From: Njordibacter sp937773555
GTDB lineage: Bacteria; Pseudomonadota; Gammaproteobacteria; Pseudomonadales; Balneatricaceae
Assembly: GCF_047730085.1 (NCBI RefSeq)
Contig: NZ_CP159830.1
Location: 1,550,001-1,614,000, forward strand
Reading direction: 5' to 3'
Length of the DNA stretch: 64,000 bases
The notes below the pieces were generated by a model, which saw only the letters and a list, made by a program, of their open reading frames with translations, was not told where the DNA came from and did no database searches. Numbering within the stretch: the stretch's first letter is position 1; each line of letters opens with the position of its first letter. This document shows, in pieces, positions 9,117 through 18,560 of the stretch. The position numbers and the translations under genes were made by a program.

Positions 9117-10991
9117 TTAGACCTCGTTAATGTTAGATAATAAAGCACTGGCTTTAGCTTGCTGTTCTGCATCACCTTGGTTGAGCACTTGGCGCAACAT
9201 TGCTCGGGCTTTTTGCAGGTCTCCCATATCACGATAACTTAAGGCAAGATCTAATTTGGTATTCATCTCTTCATCATGAGACAAGTAATCCACAGGCTCA
9301 TCAGCTTGGTTATGCATTAGCTTTTGGCCGCTCAACATCGACTCAACGTCAGCAGACAAGTGCAATTGATCATCCTGAATTTTAGCATTTAAGCCTTGGT
9401 CCATTGCCTGGGTTTCGTCTCGCTCTTGTTGCTGCAGCAATTCTTCAATAAAGCTACGCTCTGGCATGCCACCTCGCACTATTTTTACACCTTGGTCCAT
9501 ATTGTCAGTTTGCGTATCTAGGTTAGTGGCATAATCAGCCAATGACTGATGTGCTGTTGGCTGCTCTTCAAATACTTTTGAGTGGATTCTACGCTCTGGA
9601 ACCCCCCTCCTACCACGACTTATAATCCACCAAATAATTCCAGCCATAAACAATACTGGTAGCAACAAAAACCCTAACACTTGCACAATACTGCGCCACT
9701 GCGATGTCTGTACACTTTTTTCATTTACGTCATTGGCTTGCACGACAGAAGCGATAGTGGTTTCCGTTTTAGCCAAGGCCTGCTTAGCCTGCGCTAAATC
9801 CTGTTCTGTTTGATTAAGGTCTGCTTGTTTTGTTTCAAACTTTATATCTAGCGCTAACATACTGGCTTCAATTTGATCTTTCTGCTGGCTCAGGCTTTTA
9901 ATATCCTGCTGCTGAACAGCTAAGCCCTGAGCTAGATTTTCATTCGTTTTGGCAAGCAACTCTTGTTGTGATAATGCCAGACTGTGATTGACTTGGAGGC
10001 CTTTCACTTCGGCTTGTAGAATTTGTGACTGACTCGCCAAACTATTAAGCTTGATCTGCTGGTTTTGCACTTGTTGCTCAACACCTTGTACATTTTCTTC
10101 CTCTAGCTTAAGCGCCTTAGGCTGGTTTTTTGTCAGTTTTTTCTGCTGCAGCTTTACTGGCGCAGGAACCAAAACATCATAAGCAGCTTTGGCTTGTTTA
10201 GCTGTAAGCGAATTTAGTTCATTTAAAGTAGGCAAAAGCAGCTTACTGTTGGCCATTACTTGGCGAATATCACCATTTTTATAGGCAGTTGGGTTACCCC
10301 TATAGAGGCTAATTAATGTCTGCCAAGGGCTGATACCTTTTGGGCTATTGTTGACTGCAATTCGCCACAAATTTTGACCTGGCTTAACGACTACCCAGAC
10401 TGGCGCTTGAAGAACGGGGTCTTCTTTAACAGCACTTGTTTCAGAGGCCACCAACTGAATTAGGGCTTCTTCCACTACTATTTCTGCCTCGATCGCCTGC
10501 ACTATAACCTCTGATGCTGCAGCAGTTAGGTTAATTGGCTTTAACGGAGCTTGCTCCTGTTCGGCTTTCTCTGCCACCTGCTGGGGTGCTACAAAACTAG
10601 GTAACTTGATGGCGTACTCTGCTAACAACCTGTCACCTAAATGATCAACTTCAAAGATAAAACTTAACTGGCTTTGTTCCACAGGCTGCTGCCCTGTAAC
10701 CTGCACTAGATAGTTGCCTGCATCATTAACAATATTGACCTCTAACTCAGAATACCAATCTTGATAAGTTAAACCAGCTGCTCGAAATTGGGCCTTACCT
10801 GCCATACTAGCCACCATAGAACCCGGCAGAATACCTTCTACTTCAATTAATTCAATATGTAATTTCAAAGGCTGCAACACAGTTGAATCTAGGTGTATTT
10901 GCCCAAGAGCAATAGACTGGGCGTTTGCACTTAACAAAATACTTGTGAAGCCAAGAAGATATAAAAACGGTTTCATTTTTGTGGATATCAT
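9117..10991 (-). CDS. fimV: FimV-like polar hub / LysM-domain inner-membrane protein
   Basis: FimV proteins of Pseudomonas and HubP of Vibrio organise the cell pole (type IV pili, flagella, chemotaxis). Visible in order: a signal sequence (FLYLLGFTSILLSANA), a conserved N-terminal domain, a LysM-like peptidoglycan-binding segment (VWVVVKPGQNLWRIA, about residue 200), a Gln-rich coiled coil, one membrane helix (LGFLLLPVLFMAGIIWWII), an acidic cytoplasmic region, and the C-terminal FimV/TPR-like motif (LALSYRDMGDLQKARAML). The frame is open to 11072, but those codons overlap the asd terminator, so I place the start at 10991 (GGAG upstream); 10976 is possible. Shorter than the Pseudomonas protein. 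Confidence 0.85.
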   Translation of the reverse strand: MISTKMKPFLYLLGFTSILLSANAQSIALGQIHLDSTVLQPLKLHIELIEVEGILPGSMVASMAGKAQFRAAGLTYQDWYSELEVNIVNDAGNYLVQVTGQQPVEQSQLSFIFEVDHLGDRLLAEYAIKLPSFVAPQQVAEKAEQEQAPLKPINLTAAASEVIVQAIEAEIVVEEALIQLVASETSAVKEDPVLQAPVWVVVKPGQNLWRIAVNNSPKGISPWQTLISLYRGNPTAYKNGDIRQVMANSKLLLPTLNELNSLTAKQAKAAYDVLVPAPVKLQQKKLTKNQPKALKLEEENVQGVEQQVQNQQIKLNSLASQSQILQAEVKGLQVNHSLALSQQELLAKTNENLAQGLAVQQQDIKSLSQQKDQIEASMLALDIKFETKQADLNQTEQDLAQAKQALAKTETTIASVVQANDVNEKSVQTSQWRSIVQVLGFLLLPVLFMAGIIWWIISRGRRGVPERRIHSKVFEEQPTAHQSLADYATNLDTQTDNMDQGVKIVRGGMPERSFIEELLQQQERDETQAMDQGLNAKIQDDQLHLSADVESMLSGQKLMHNQADEPVDYLSHDEEMNTKLDLALSYRDMGDLQKARAMLRQVLNQGDAEQQAKASALLSNINEV

Positions 10992-11042
10992 ATGCACTGC
11001 TACTCCAACTACGTGAATTGTTATTGTCGCAGCCTTAGGGCC

Positions 11043-11069
11043 ACAAAAAAAGGCGCCTAAGCGCCTTTT
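11043..11069 (-). terminator. rho-independent terminator after asd
   Basis: Read on the minus strand, GAAAAGGCGC-TTAG-GCGCCTTTT forms a 9-bp stem (arms 11048-11056 and 11061-11069) with a 4-nt loop, followed by a run of U. It begins 16 nt after the asd stop and lies upstream of fimV, separating the leu-asd transcript from fimV-truA. It also argues against the upstream start possible for fimV. Confidence 0.9.
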
Positions 11070-11084
11070 CACAGATTTTTCTAC

Positions 11085-12197
11085 TCAGGCTTCTAACAAA
11101 ATCCGTAACATGCGACGCAAAGGCTCAGCTGCACCCCACAAGAGCTGGTCACCAACAGTAAAGGCTGACAAGTATTCAGGCCCCATGTTGAGCTTACGTA
11201 AACGGCCCACAGGCACTGTCATAGTGCCTGTGATTTTAGCTGGTGTGAGTTCGGCCATAGTTAGGTTACGATCATTAGGGATCACCTTAACCCAATCATT
11301 GGCCGCGGCAAGCATATCTTCAATCTCATCTAGCGGCACATTTTGCTTCATTTTAATAGTTAATGCTTGGCTGTGGCAGCGCATTGCACCCACACGAACA
11401 CACAAACCATCTACCGGGATAATATCTTTAGTACGACCTAGAATCTTGTTAGTCTCAGCTTGAGCCTTCCACTCTTCACGGCTTTGGCCGTTATCTAACT
11501 GAGAGTCTATCCAAGGAATCAAACTACCAGCCAAAGGTGCACCAAATTGGCTAGCATCATTATTGCTAGCATTAATGGCTAGAGACACCTTGCGATCAAT
11601 TTCTAAAATTGCCGAAGCAGGGTCTGCTAACTCATCAGAAACAGCTGCGCTGACGTAACCCATTTGCTTCAACAACTCTCGCATGTGCCGAGCGCCCCCG
11701 CCAGAAGCTGATTGATAGGTCATAGCAGACATCCACTCAATTTGATCAGCTGCAAACAACCCACCCAAGGCCATCATCATTAAGCTTACAGTGCAATTGC
11801 CACCAATAAATTCGGTTTTACCTAGAGCCAAGGCCTGATCAATAACATTACGGTTAACTGGATCTAATACAATGACGCTGTCATCTTGCATTCTTAAGCT
11901 AGATGCTGCATCAATCCAGTAACCTTTCCAACCCGCTTTACGCAGAGGTCCAAAAACACGATCAGTGTAGTCACCACCTTGACATGAAATAATGATATCC
12001 ATTGTTTTAAGGATGTCTATGTCATGAGCGTCTTGTAATACTGGCGTTTGCACACCAAAGTCAGGCGCAGCTTGTCCAGCTTGAGACGTGGTGAAAAATA
12101 CTGGTTCGATTAATTTCAGATCGTTTTCTTGCTGCATCCGCTGCATCAACACTGAGCCAACCATACCACGCCAACCTACGAGTCCTACACGCTTCAT
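11085..12197 (-). CDS. asd: aspartate-semialdehyde dehydrogenase
   Basis: NADPH-dependent reductive dephosphorylation of aspartyl phosphate, feeding Lys/DAP, Met and Thr synthesis. The N-terminal Rossmann motif is VGLVGWRGMVGSVLMQRM. The nucleophilic Cys is in FIGGNCTVSLMM near residue 135, and the substrate region includes YQSASGGGARHMREL. The length of 370 aa matches the long gammaproteobacterial type. An AAGG ribosome site precedes the ATG. leuB-asd-fimV-truA is the gene order of Pseudomonas. Confidence 0.97.
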   Translation of the reverse strand: MKRVGLVGWRGMVGSVLMQRMQQENDLKLIEPVFFTTSQAGQAAPDFGVQTPVLQDAHDIDILKTMDIIISCQGGDYTDRVFGPLRKAGWKGYWIDAASSLRMQDDSVIVLDPVNRNVIDQALALGKTEFIGGNCTVSLMMMALGGLFAADQIEWMSAMTYQSASGGGARHMRELLKQMGYVSAAVSDELADPASAILEIDRKVSLAINASNNDASQFGAPLAGSLIPWIDSQLDNGQSREEWKAQAETNKILGRTKDIIPVDGLCVRVGAMRCHSQALTIKMKQNVPLDEIEDMLAAANDWVKVIPNDRNLTMAELTPAKITGTMTVPVGRLRKLNMGPEYLSAFTVGDQLLWGAAEPLRRMLRILLEA

Positions 12198-12254
12198 GTT
12201 CTAAACCTTTTCCTTAAAACTACTAAAATTAATCTATCTTTACCACGTACTATA

Positions 12255-13346
12255 TTAACCGTTAACTAGTGCATAAACTACCGCATCACCCATGGTTTTT
12301 GTATCTACTGTTCGATTACCATCAGAGCTAATATCTGCAGTACGAAGCCCCTGATCCAACACTTCACTGACAGCAGCTTCTATGGCATCTGCTGCCAAAC
12401 CTTGATGTAAGGTGTAACGTAACATCATCGCCGCTGATAAAATTGTCGCCAAAGGATTAGCTTTCCCTTGGCCAGCAATGTCTGGAGCTGACCCGTGGCA
12501 TGGCTCATACATCCCTTTGCCTACCTCATCTAGCGAGGCTGAAGGTAACATACCAATAGACCCGGTAAGCATAGCCGCCGCATCAGACAATATATCGCCA
12601 AACATATTGCCTGTAACCATGACGTCAAATTGCTTAGGTGCGCGGACTAGCTGCATGGCAGCATTATCAACGTACATATGACTCAACTCTACGTCGGGGT
12701 AGTCTGTGGCCATCTCATCCATAATTTCACGCCATAGTACGGTGACTTCCAATACATTGGCCTTGTCTACTGAACACAATTTACCACCCCGGGCGCGAGC
12801 AGCTTCAAAAGCCACTTTACCAATGCGACGAATCTCTGATTCTGCATAGACATAGGTGTTGTAACCCTGTCGCTCTCCATTATCTAACACACGAATCCCA
12901 CGTGGTTGGCCAAAATAGATACCACCCGTTAACTCCCGCACAATAAGAATATCTAACCCCGATACAATTTCTGGTTTTAAGCTAGAGGCATCGGCCAATT
13001 GTGGGTATAAAATAGCAGGACGTAAGTTACCAAATAAATTTAAGTTTGAACGCAGGCCCAGCAAACCTTTTTCAGGTCGAATCGCCATCTCCAAACCATC
13101 CCACTTAGGGCCACCAACGGCACCTAACAAAATAGCGTCTGCCGCTTTAGCTGCATTTAACGTTGCCTCAGGTAATGGGCCTCCTGTCGCATCAATAGCA
13201 CTGCCGCCTACCAAAGCGCTAGTGATTACCAAGCCCAAATTAAACTTAGCATCTGCGGCAAGCAGCACTTTTTCTGCTTCGGCTACAATTTCTGGGCCTA
13301 TGCCATCACCTGGCAAAACTAATACATTATGTGTCATGTGTTTCAT
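12255..13346 (-). CDS. leuB: 3-isopropylmalate dehydrogenase
   Basis: NAD-dependent oxidative decarboxylation of 3-isopropylmalate in leucine synthesis. Motifs seen: VLPGDGIGPEIVAEAEKVL at the N-terminus, ILLGAVGGPKWD, the Arg-rich substrate loop RPEKGLLGLRSNL, metal and substrate residues in VDNAAMQLVRAPKQFDVMVT and GNMFGDILSDAAAML, and the NAD region EPCHGSAPDIAGQG. 363 aa. The start may be 13346 or the Met three codons later (13337). It is the last of the leuC-leuD-leuB genes. Confidence 0.97.
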   Translation of the reverse strand: MKHMTHNVLVLPGDGIGPEIVAEAEKVLLAADAKFNLGLVITSALVGGSAIDATGGPLPEATLNAAKAADAILLGAVGGPKWDGLEMAIRPEKGLLGLRSNLNLFGNLRPAILYPQLADASSLKPEIVSGLDILIVRELTGGIYFGQPRGIRVLDNGERQGYNTYVYAESEIRRIGKVAFEAARARGGKLCSVDKANVLEVTVLWREIMDEMATDYPDVELSHMYVDNAAMQLVRAPKQFDVMVTGNMFGDILSDAAAMLTGSIGMLPSASLDEVGKGMYEPCHGSAPDIAGQGKANPLATILSAAMMLRYTLHQGLAADAIEAAVSEVLDQGLRTADISSDGNRTVDTKTMGDAVVYALVNG

Positions 13347-13380
13347 CTCGAATCAAATAGGTATTTATTGTATTAACTGC

Positions 13381-14022
13381 CTAATCGGCAAACAACCAAG
13401 GGGCCTGTTGACGACGTTTTTGTTCATAGCGTTGGATGCTGCTGGTTTGTTCTAACGTCAAACCAATGTCATCTAAACCATTCAGCAAACAATGGCGCCT
13501 AAAGCTGTCAATAGAAAAAGCAATGTCGCCTGCACTAGAACCAGAAATTACCCCGTCCTTAAGGTCAACTGTCAACTCAAATCCAGGCTTGGCTTGTGTG
13601 TCTGAAAATAGCTGATCTATTTGCTCATTTAATAGCGTAATTGGCAAAACTCCATTCTTAAAACAGTTATTATAAAAAATATCAGCAAAGCTTGGCGCAA
13701 TAATACAAGAAATGCCAAAATCTAATAACGCCCAGGGCGCATGTTCCCGGCTAGAACCACAACCAAAATTATCTCTTGCTAAGAGTATCTTAGCTCCCTT
13801 ATAGCGTGGTAAATTAAGCACAAAGTTAGGGTTAATAGGCCTTTTAGATGAATCTTGATCTGGTTGACCTTCATCTAAATAACGTAATTCGTCAAATAAA
13901 TTAGGCCCAAAGCCAGAGCGTTTAATTGATTTTAAAAACTGCTTTGGGATGATCATGTCAGTGTCGACATTGGCTCTATCCAAAGGCGCTGTGATGCCTG
14001 TTAACTGAGTAAATGCTTGCAT
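13381..14022 (-). CDS. leuD: 3-isopropylmalate dehydratase small subunit
   Basis: Small (swivel-domain) subunit of isopropylmalate isomerase, partner of LeuC. Characteristic segments are ANVDTDMIIPKQFLKSI near the N-terminus and LLARDNFGCGSSREHAPWAL, the aconitase-type GCGSSREH motif. 213 aa is the normal length. It lies 21 nt after leuC and 34 nt before leuB. Confidence 0.97.
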   Translation of the reverse strand: MQAFTQLTGITAPLDRANVDTDMIIPKQFLKSIKRSGFGPNLFDELRYLDEGQPDQDSSKRPINPNFVLNLPRYKGAKILLARDNFGCGSSREHAPWALLDFGISCIIAPSFADIFYNNCFKNGVLPITLLNEQIDQLFSDTQAKPGFELTVDLKDGVISGSSAGDIAFSIDSFRRHCLLNGLDDIGLTLEQTSSIQRYEQKRRQQAPWLFAD

Positions 14023-14043
14023 CTTATACTGCTCCTTTGTGTA

Positions 14044-15468
14044 TTATAAATTGAAGGTGCGAACATCTACAAAATGTCCTGCAATGGCAGCAGCAGCAGC
14101 CATTGCAGGACTTACTAAATGAGTCCGCCCACCAAAACCTTGACGGCCTTCGAAGTTCCGGTTAGACGTGGATGCACAGTGCTCACCCGCTCCCAACTTG
14201 TCTGCATTCATTGCTAGGCACATAGAGCAACCTGGCTCGCGCCACTCTAGTCCAGCATCGGTAAAGATAGTATGCAATCCCTCAGCCTCTGCTTGAGCCT
14301 TAACTAACCCCGAACCTGGCACAACCAACGCTTGCTTTAAGGTTTTGGCTACTTGGTGACCTTCTACTACTGCAGCAGCAGCCCGTAAATCTTCAATTCG
14401 GCTATTGGTACATGAACCAATAAACACACGATCTAAGTGAATATCAGTAATCGCCTGATCTGCTACGAGGCCCATATACTCGAGGGCACGGGTAATTCCT
14501 GACGCTTTAATATCATCTTTTTCTTTGGCAGGATTAGGTACATTGGCAAATACAGGAAGGACCATCTCTGGCGATGTACCCCAAGTAACTTGAGGTGCAA
14601 TAGTAGCTCCATCTAATACGACTACATGATCGAATTCAGCGTCGGCATCGGAATGTAAATCTTGCCAGGCAACAACAGCTAAATCCCATTTTTCACCTTT
14701 GGGAGAAAAAGGACGGCCTTCTACGTAGTCAATAGTAGTCTGATCTACCGCTACCATGCCTACACGTGCCCCAGCCTCAATAGCCATGTTACACACGGTC
14801 ATTCGGCCTTCCATAGTCATGTCTTCAAATACTTTACCACCAAATTCAATGGCATAACCGGTGCCACCAGCAGTGCCAATCACACCAATGATAGCCAATA
14901 CCACATCTTTAGAAGTAATGCCTTCACCCAAATCTCCATCAACTCGGACTAACATATTCTGCGACTTTTTTTGAATAAGGCATTGTGTGGCTAATACGTG
15001 CTCTACCTCTGAGGTTCCAATACCGTGGGCTAAAGCTCCCATAGCACCGTGTGTGGCCGTATGGGAATCACCACATACCACTGTCATTCCTGGCAGCGTA
15101 GCACCTTGTTCTGGGCCCACTACATGCACTATACCTTGGCGCTCATCTTGCATTTTAAATTCAGTAATACCAAACTCATCACAATTATCACCTAAGGTAA
15201 CTACTTGAATCTTAGACACGGGGTCTTCGATACCATCCACGCCAATGGCACGTTCATTAAAAGTCGTAGGCACATTATGATCTGGCGTAGCTAAATTAGT
15301 ATCTATACGCCACGGTTTACGGCCTGCAATGCGCAACCCCTCAAAGGCTTGTGGTGAAGTTACTTCATGCAGCAGGTGGCGATCAATGTAAATTAGGCAA
15401 CTACCATCGTCTTGTTGCTTAACAAGGTGGGCGTCCCAAAGCTTGTCATATAAAGTTTTACTAGCCAT
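14044..15468 (-). CDS. leuC: 3-isopropylmalate dehydratase large subunit
   Basis: [4Fe-4S] aconitase-family large subunit. The cluster cysteines are in FIGSCTNSRIEDLRAA and GCSMCLAMN, and other active-site stretches are CGDSHTATHGAMGALAHGIG and YIDRHLLHEVTSPQAFEGL. 474 aa. It heads the leuCDB-asd operon and is divergent from a LysR regulator, which probably controls it. An AGGA ribosome site precedes the ATG. Confidence 0.97.
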   Translation of the reverse strand: MASKTLYDKLWDAHLVKQQDDGSCLIYIDRHLLHEVTSPQAFEGLRIAGRKPWRIDTNLATPDHNVPTTFNERAIGVDGIEDPVSKIQVVTLGDNCDEFGITEFKMQDERQGIVHVVGPEQGATLPGMTVVCGDSHTATHGAMGALAHGIGTSEVEHVLATQCLIQKKSQNMLVRVDGDLGEGITSKDVVLAIIGVIGTAGGTGYAIEFGGKVFEDMTMEGRMTVCNMAIEAGARVGMVAVDQTTIDYVEGRPFSPKGEKWDLAVVAWQDLHSDADAEFDHVVVLDGATIAPQVTWGTSPEMVLPVFANVPNPAKEKDDIKASGITRALEYMGLVADQAITDIHLDRVFIGSCTNSRIEDLRAAAAVVEGHQVAKTLKQALVVPGSGLVKAQAEAEGLHTIFTDAGLEWREPGCSMCLAMNADKLGAGEHCASTSNRNFEGRQGFGGRTHLVSPAMAAAAAIAGHFVDVRTFNL

Positions 15469-15499
15469 TTCTAATCCTAAAGGGATGTAAGTAATAAGA

Positions 15500-15528
15500 A
15501 TTATACCTAGGCTATATCAATAACTCTA
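15500..15528 (-). promoter_or_regulatory. putative sigma-70 promoter of leuCDB
   Basis: On the minus strand a consensus -10 TATAAT (15505-15500) lies 17 nt after a weak -35 TAGAGT (15528-15523), 32 nt before leuC. The poor -35 fits activator dependence. An imperfect inverted repeat around CCTAGG in the spacer could be a LysR-type site. No leucine-rich leader peptide is visible. Motif-based only. Confidence 0.45.
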
Positions 15529-15612
15529 ATTCCAATTAATTTATTTTACTATTCCCTTTAGTTATTTCATTTATCGATTCCAATGGCGCAGGCAAATAGG
15601 TATTCTTTACCA

Positions 15613-16485
15613 ATGGATAGTCTCGCACTAAAAGCCTTTATGGCTGTTGCTCAACAGGGCTCGTTTTCACGGGCTGCAGATGAATTGTTCCTCACCCAAC
15701 CTGCTGTGAGCAAACGCATTGTTAAGCTTGAAAACCAACTTAAAACCCGTTTATTTGATCGCATTGGACGAAATGTGTCCTTAACTATTGCTGGGCAACA
15801 TTTGTTACCTAAAGCTAAGGCTATTTTAGAAGCTATGGAAAATACTGCAGACGAACTGACTAACCTGTCGGGTCGTGTAGGTGGGCGACTTAAAATTGCA
15901 ACTAGCCATCACATTAGCCTGCATCGTCTACCCACACCCCTAGGAAAATTTATAGCACTCTACCCTCAAGTGGAGCTTGATATTCAGTTTGCTGAGTCTG
16001 AGGTGATTTACGAAGGGGTTTTACAAGGCCGATGGCAACTGGGCATTATTACGCTCAACCCAGAACCTCACGCTCAATTGCAGCAACGGTCTATTTGGCA
16101 AGATACTATGCAGTTTGTCGCCGCGCCAGAGCACCCACTCAGCCAACAAAATTGTGTAGATTTATCTCATTTAAGTAGCTTTCCTGCATTGCTAAGCAAA
16201 ACCAACACCTTTACACGAAGGATCGTAGAACAAGATTTTGCAGCCCAAAACCTTGCTCTTAAAGTAGCCATGTCAACTAACAATTTAGATACCATTAGAA
16301 TGATGGTGAGTATTGGTATGGGATGGAGTATTTTGCCTCAGACATTGATCAATTCGCAGATTAAGGTTATTGATACACTATCTAAACCCATTGTTAGGCA
16401 ATTAGGTACTGTATGGCACCCACAGCGAAGCTTATCGAATGCTGCTGAGGCATTTATAGAGTTGCTGAAAACACCACAAACATAG
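15613..16485 (+). CDS. LysR-type regulator, probable regulator of leuCDB
   Basis: The N-terminal winged HTH is clear (LKAFMAVAQQGSFSRAADEL, then LTQPAVSKRIVKLE), followed by the two-lobe LysR effector domain. I chose the ATG at 15613 (MDSLALKAF), as this is the usual distance to the helix-turn-helix; an ATG ten codons earlier at 15583 is possible. About 290 aa. Its divergent position to leuC, 145 nt apart, suggests control of leucine synthesis, as for LeuO/LeuR-like LysR proteins, but the ligand cannot be read from sequence. Confidence 0.85.
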   Translation: MDSLALKAFMAVAQQGSFSRAADELFLTQPAVSKRIVKLENQLKTRLFDRIGRNVSLTIAGQHLLPKAKAILEAMENTADELTNLSGRVGGRLKIATSHHISLHRLPTPLGKFIALYPQVELDIQFAESEVIYEGVLQGRWQLGIITLNPEPHAQLQQRSIWQDTMQFVAAPEHPLSQQNCVDLSHLSSFPALLSKTNTFTRRIVEQDFAAQNLALKVAMSTNNLDTIRMMVSIGMGWSILPQTLINSQIKVIDTLSKPIVRQLGTVWHPQRSLSNAAEAFIELLKTPQT

Positions 16486-16611
16486 CCACTTATTACAACA
16501 TAAAATGTTTAATTATTTTTCTATAAAAAATATTCGTTAACAGGTGATTATCTTATTCCCAACAGGGCAAACGTAGTTTAGAATGCGCAAATTATATGAG
16601 GGATAATAGCC

Positions 16612-16629
16612 ATACAACATTAGTTGTAT
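16612..16629. promoter_or_regulatory. perfect inverted repeat upstream of the GbdR-like gene
   Basis: ATACAAC-ATTA-GTTGTAT: 7-bp arms with a 4-nt spacer, ending 34 nt before the start codon of the AraC-family gene. The position fits an operator for autoregulation or for another regulator. It has no U-tract and so is not a terminator. Confidence 0.45.
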
Positions 16630-16663
16630 AAAGCTATTTAAAAAAAATAATAAAGAGGCAGCT

Positions 16664-17767
16664 ATGTCCGAAAAAAAACCTATCCGCTACGCTTTTTTGC
16701 AAATCCCTAATTACTCTATGGTCACCTTCTCGTCTGCTGTTGCCAGCCTTCGCGGTGCTAACTACATTAGCAAAGAAACGCTTTATGAATGGGAAGTCGT
16801 GTCGATGGACGGCGCACCCGTTACTGCAAGTGTCGGCTTCGAAGTGACCCCTACCATTCACGTTAATGATTTAAACTTAAATGGCTTAGAAGCCATCATC
16901 GTCTGTGGTGGCACTTATATAGATCGTGCCTATGATAAAAGCACCTTGTCTTTTTTACGCAAAGTAGCCAATGCAAAAATTAATATCGGATCTACTTGTA
17001 CTGGCAGCTATTTATTAGCTGCCGCCGGATTACTTGATGGCTATAAATCTACTATTCATTGGGAAAACCTTGCCAGTATGCGTGAAGAATTTCCGAACGT
17101 ACTCATGTCATCTAACTTATTTGCCATCGATCGTGATCGATTTACCTGTTCTGGCGGAAATTCATCGTTAGATATGATGCTGCAGTTTGTAAGCAACCAC
17201 CATGGTCCGGAATTAGCAGCAGCCGTGTCTGAAATGTTTATTATGGAGCGTATCCGAGACCACCACGATACTCAGCGCATCCCATTACGTTTGCACTTAG
17301 GCAATAGTCAACCTAAGTTAATTGAAGCGGTGGCCCTGATGGAGGCTAATTTAGAAGAAACGATCAGCTTAGATGATTTGGCACATTACGTAGGTGTCTC
17401 TCGTCGCCAGCTAGAGCGGTTATTCCAAAAGCACCTTAAGTGTGTACCGTCACGATATTATTTAGAATTACGCCTTAACCGTGCTCGCCAGCTTTTATTA
17501 CAAACTAACCTCTCTATTATTGATGTTTCTTTGGCTTGTGGTTTTGTATCAGCACCTCATTTTTCTAAGTGTTACCGAGACTTTTTTGGCATTCCACCAC
17601 GAGAAGAGCGCCGCCGCTTCTCACCGGGTCAAAGTGTGCGTGCAGCTGAAGAAAGTCTTAACAAAAGCAACCAGTCAAGCACTGAAAAATTAGCTTTAGA
17701 GAGCATTTTGGAGAAGGCTGAGGAAAGCATCAACGCAGACACCCAAGATACCTTACCTGATCAATAG
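16664..17767 (+). CDS. GlxA/GbdR-like AraC-family regulator with DJ-1/PfpI-type sensor domain
   Basis: Transcription regulator with an N-terminal amidase-like (DJ-1/PfpI) domain and a C-terminal AraC double HTH. The conserved cysteine-containing strand INIGSTCTGSYLLAAAGLL is at about residues 106-124 (Cys112). The AraC part (about residues 240-325) includes DLAHYVGVSRRQLERLFQKH and DVSLACGFVSAPHFSKCYRD. Length (367 aa) and domain order match GbdR, the glycine betaine/dimethylglycine-responsive activator of Pseudomonas. The next genes handle one-carbon transfer and include glyA further along, which supports a methylamine or betaine role. The ligand is inferred, not seen. Confidence 0.8.
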   Translation: MSEKKPIRYAFLQIPNYSMVTFSSAVASLRGANYISKETLYEWEVVSMDGAPVTASVGFEVTPTIHVNDLNLNGLEAIIVCGGTYIDRAYDKSTLSFLRKVANAKINIGSTCTGSYLLAAAGLLDGYKSTIHWENLASMREEFPNVLMSSNLFAIDRDRFTCSGGNSSLDMMLQFVSNHHGPELAAAVSEMFIMERIRDHHDTQRIPLRLHLGNSQPKLIEAVALMEANLEETISLDDLAHYVGVSRRQLERLFQKHLKCVPSRYYLELRLNRARQLLLQTNLSIIDVSLACGFVSAPHFSKCYRDFFGIPPREERRRFSPGQSVRAAEESLNKSNQSSTEKLALESILEKAEESINADTQDTLPDQ

Positions 17768-17781
17768 CCAGCTAATAAAAC

Positions 17782-18555
17782 TCATGCATTGAGTATAGCT
17801 ATCGCAAGCTCACTGCCAGGCAGTTCTAAGGCGGCGATCCAAACCATCATACCAATAAGTGATGCGGCAGTCAGCAGGTACCAAATTAGGCTAAATACTA
17901 TACCGTAGGTATTGAGCTTAGGCTTAGGGTCTTGATCGAAATTATTCCAGTCGGCCAACAAATCAACTAAACCCATAATCCCAAAAAAGCCTATTAGTGC
18001 GAAGCCTTGGGTAAAACTGTAGCCAATTAATACCCCAGAAATCACCACCAGTCCTACATAGATGAAGCGACTTCGCCCAGAATACACCAAGGCTTTAACA
18101 ACACGACCACCATCTAAAGGGTAAATTGGCAGTAGGTTCACCAAGTTGATCAATGCACTGACAGAGGCCACTAGGCCTACGAAATGATTGTCTGTAATCA
18201 CAAACCCTATAAAAAAAGCCACACTCATAGCTAAGCCAAAAACAGGCCCCATCATCGCAATATAGAGCTCCTGCCAGTGTGTTTTTGGACTGTCACCTAC
18301 AGCAACACCGCCAACAAAAGGAATAATGTAAATGCCCTTTGTAGGTATACCAAAACGTTTCATGGCTCGAATATGACCATATTCGTGGAACATTAAAATA
18401 GCTAATAGTGTCACTGCAAACTCAAAACTGAGCATAATAGTCCAGCCAGATAGCGCCATAGCCACCAGCGCCAACTTAAACACCTTAACACTCTTAAATA
18501 GCTTTAGGGCAATACCTATCATCACACCCATACGTGCACGATTATTCGTTTGCAT
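17782..18555 (-). CDS. M50 (site-2 protease) family membrane metalloprotease
   Basis: Polytopic membrane protein of 257 aa with the zinc motif HEYGH (in LMFHEYGHIRAMKRFG) inside the first hydrophobic core and the second M50 motif LLPIYPLDGGRVVKAL, which supplies the third zinc ligand Asp. No PDZ domain is present, so it is the compact type. A GAGGG ribosome site is 8 nt before the ATG. It starts 5 nt after the RACo-like gene stop, so the two should be cotranscribed. Why an intramembrane protease accompanies a corrinoid-activation protein is unknown; the substrate cannot be inferred. Confidence 0.82.
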   Translation of the reverse strand: MQTNNRARMGVMIGIALKLFKSVKVFKLALVAMALSGWTIMLSFEFAVTLLAILMFHEYGHIRAMKRFGIPTKGIYIIPFVGGVAVGDSPKTHWQELYIAMMGPVFGLAMSVAFFIGFVITDNHFVGLVASVSALINLVNLLPIYPLDGGRVVKALVYSGRSRFIYVGLVVISGVLIGYSFTQGFALIGFFGIMGLVDLLADWNNFDQDPKPKLNTYGIVFSLIWYLLTAASLIGMMVWIAALELPGSELAIAILNA

Positions 18556-18560
18556 GCTTG

